Origin: Bacteroidota bacterium
GTDB taxonomy: Bacteria; Bacteroidota; Bacteroidia; Cytophagales; Cyclobacteriaceae
DNA length: 32,753 bases
NCBI GenBank assembly: GCA_947470895.1
Contig: CANIVF010000046.1
Coordinates: 1-32,753 of the forward strand
Direction of reading: 5' to 3'
A program made the translations under genes and the position numbers. Below are positions 32,629 through 32,753 of the stretch, in pieces. Below the pieces are notes generated by a model. It saw only the letters and a list, made by a program, of their open reading frames with translations. It had not been told where the DNA came from and made no database searches. Position 1 is the stretch's first letter. The number at the start of each line of letters is the position of its first letter.

Positions 32629-32753
32629 CCACTTGATTCCGGAGCCAAGTGACCACCAAAAGTTAAGTCGTTAGTTGAGTTAAAAAATGTATTGATTTTT
32701 CGGTTGATCACAGCCTGGTTTTAGTTTTCGTATTCGGTTAGTTCTTCTGCTAA
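32625..32753 (-). mobile_element. terminus of an IS21-like insertion sequence (partial)
   Basis: GTGACCAC occurs at 32625-32632 and 32649-32656, a direct repeat with a 24-base period, with TTGATTCCGGAGCCAA between. Repeated transposase-binding boxes of this kind, with a CCGGA core, are typical of the ends of IS21-family elements in Bacteroidota, whose outer end usually begins TG (here probably 32626). The element continues beyond the right edge. The host gene is cut exactly at this boundary. The outer target duplication cannot be seen. Confidence 0.7.
32721..32753 (-). CDS. probable C-terminus of IstB-like helper ATPase (partial)
   Basis: The last ten codons of a minus-strand frame, LAEELTEYEN followed by TAA, run in from the right edge. 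Position and orientation fit istB, the downstream gene of IS21-family elements, whose stop lies within about 100 bases of the element end. Ten residues are too few for an independent identification; the call depends on the IS21-like terminus next to it. Confidence 0.4.
   Translation of the reverse strand, partial: LAEELTEYEN

Noticed and set aside
1-32753. CRISPR array, rRNA, prophage or known defence system
   Set aside because: No regularly spaced repeats, rRNA segments, phage structural genes or defence nucleases were found; the only mobile sequence is the IS21-like end at the right edge.

Overview
The window looks like a chromosomal segment of a Bacteroidota bacterium, probably of the order Cytophagales. 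The evidence is the combination of gene families (two outer-membrane TonB-type receptor loci, a GLPGLI protein, DUF4249, DUF2480, DUF4920), the promoter style (TTG, about 19 nt, TAnnTTTG), the general lack of obvious Shine-Dalgarno sequences, and a tRNA gene with no encoded CCA. The assignment rests on reading protein families by eye, not on a phylogeny. Gene density is high and most genes lie on the minus strand.

Layout. (1) 356-3817, minus: a housekeeping operon rpmH - rnpA - S41 protease - tsaB - DUF2480. (2) 3973-7406, minus: a pair of M16 peptidases, one catalytic and one non-catalytic with an extra C-terminal domain, closed by a clear hairpin-T terminator. (3) 7522-8319: a lone AT-rich FkbM methyltransferase. 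(4) 8573-11900: an adenosine-kinase-like PfkB kinase, a secreted amidohydrolase and a secreted glycerophosphodiester phosphodiesterase. (5) 11966-17950: an outer-membrane beta-barrel protein and a GLPGLI protein, divergent from a histidine kinase and response regulator. (6) 17980-22522: a sugar or sugar-acid catabolic cluster (TIM-barrel isomerase/epimerase, SDR, zinc dehydrogenase, HUMPS-type decarboxylase/synthase) divergent from an SMP-30 lactonase. (7) 22566-24991: a secreted nucleotide pyrophosphatase-like enzyme, tRNA-Val(GAC), a DUF985 cupin and a DUF4920 lipoprotein. (8) 25060-28196: a TonB-dependent receptor translationally coupled to a DUF4249 lipoprotein. (9) 28318-31922: a six-gene redox/detoxification operon (two pirins, a DUF6069-like membrane protein, nitroreductase, OsmC, and a frameshifted 4Fe-4S/CDGSH protein) behind a promoter that contains a palindromic operator. 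(10) 31982-32753: an AT-rich accessory end with gene remnants and the terminus of an IS21-like element.

The most interesting points are these. The pirin operon has a nested operator lying between the -33 and -7 elements. The barrel protein and its GLPGLI partner share a C-terminal tail (G-rich, ending MIIRN) encoded by different synonymous codons, and their locus faces a two-component system across an intergenic region with 10-bp-period direct repeats. A single-base frameshift splits the iron-sulfur protein. A small lipoprotein gene is broken both by a stop codon in its signal peptide and by insertion of the IS21-like end. The tRNA-Val has C instead of U at position 33. No CRISPR array, rRNA, phage module or classical defence system was seen.
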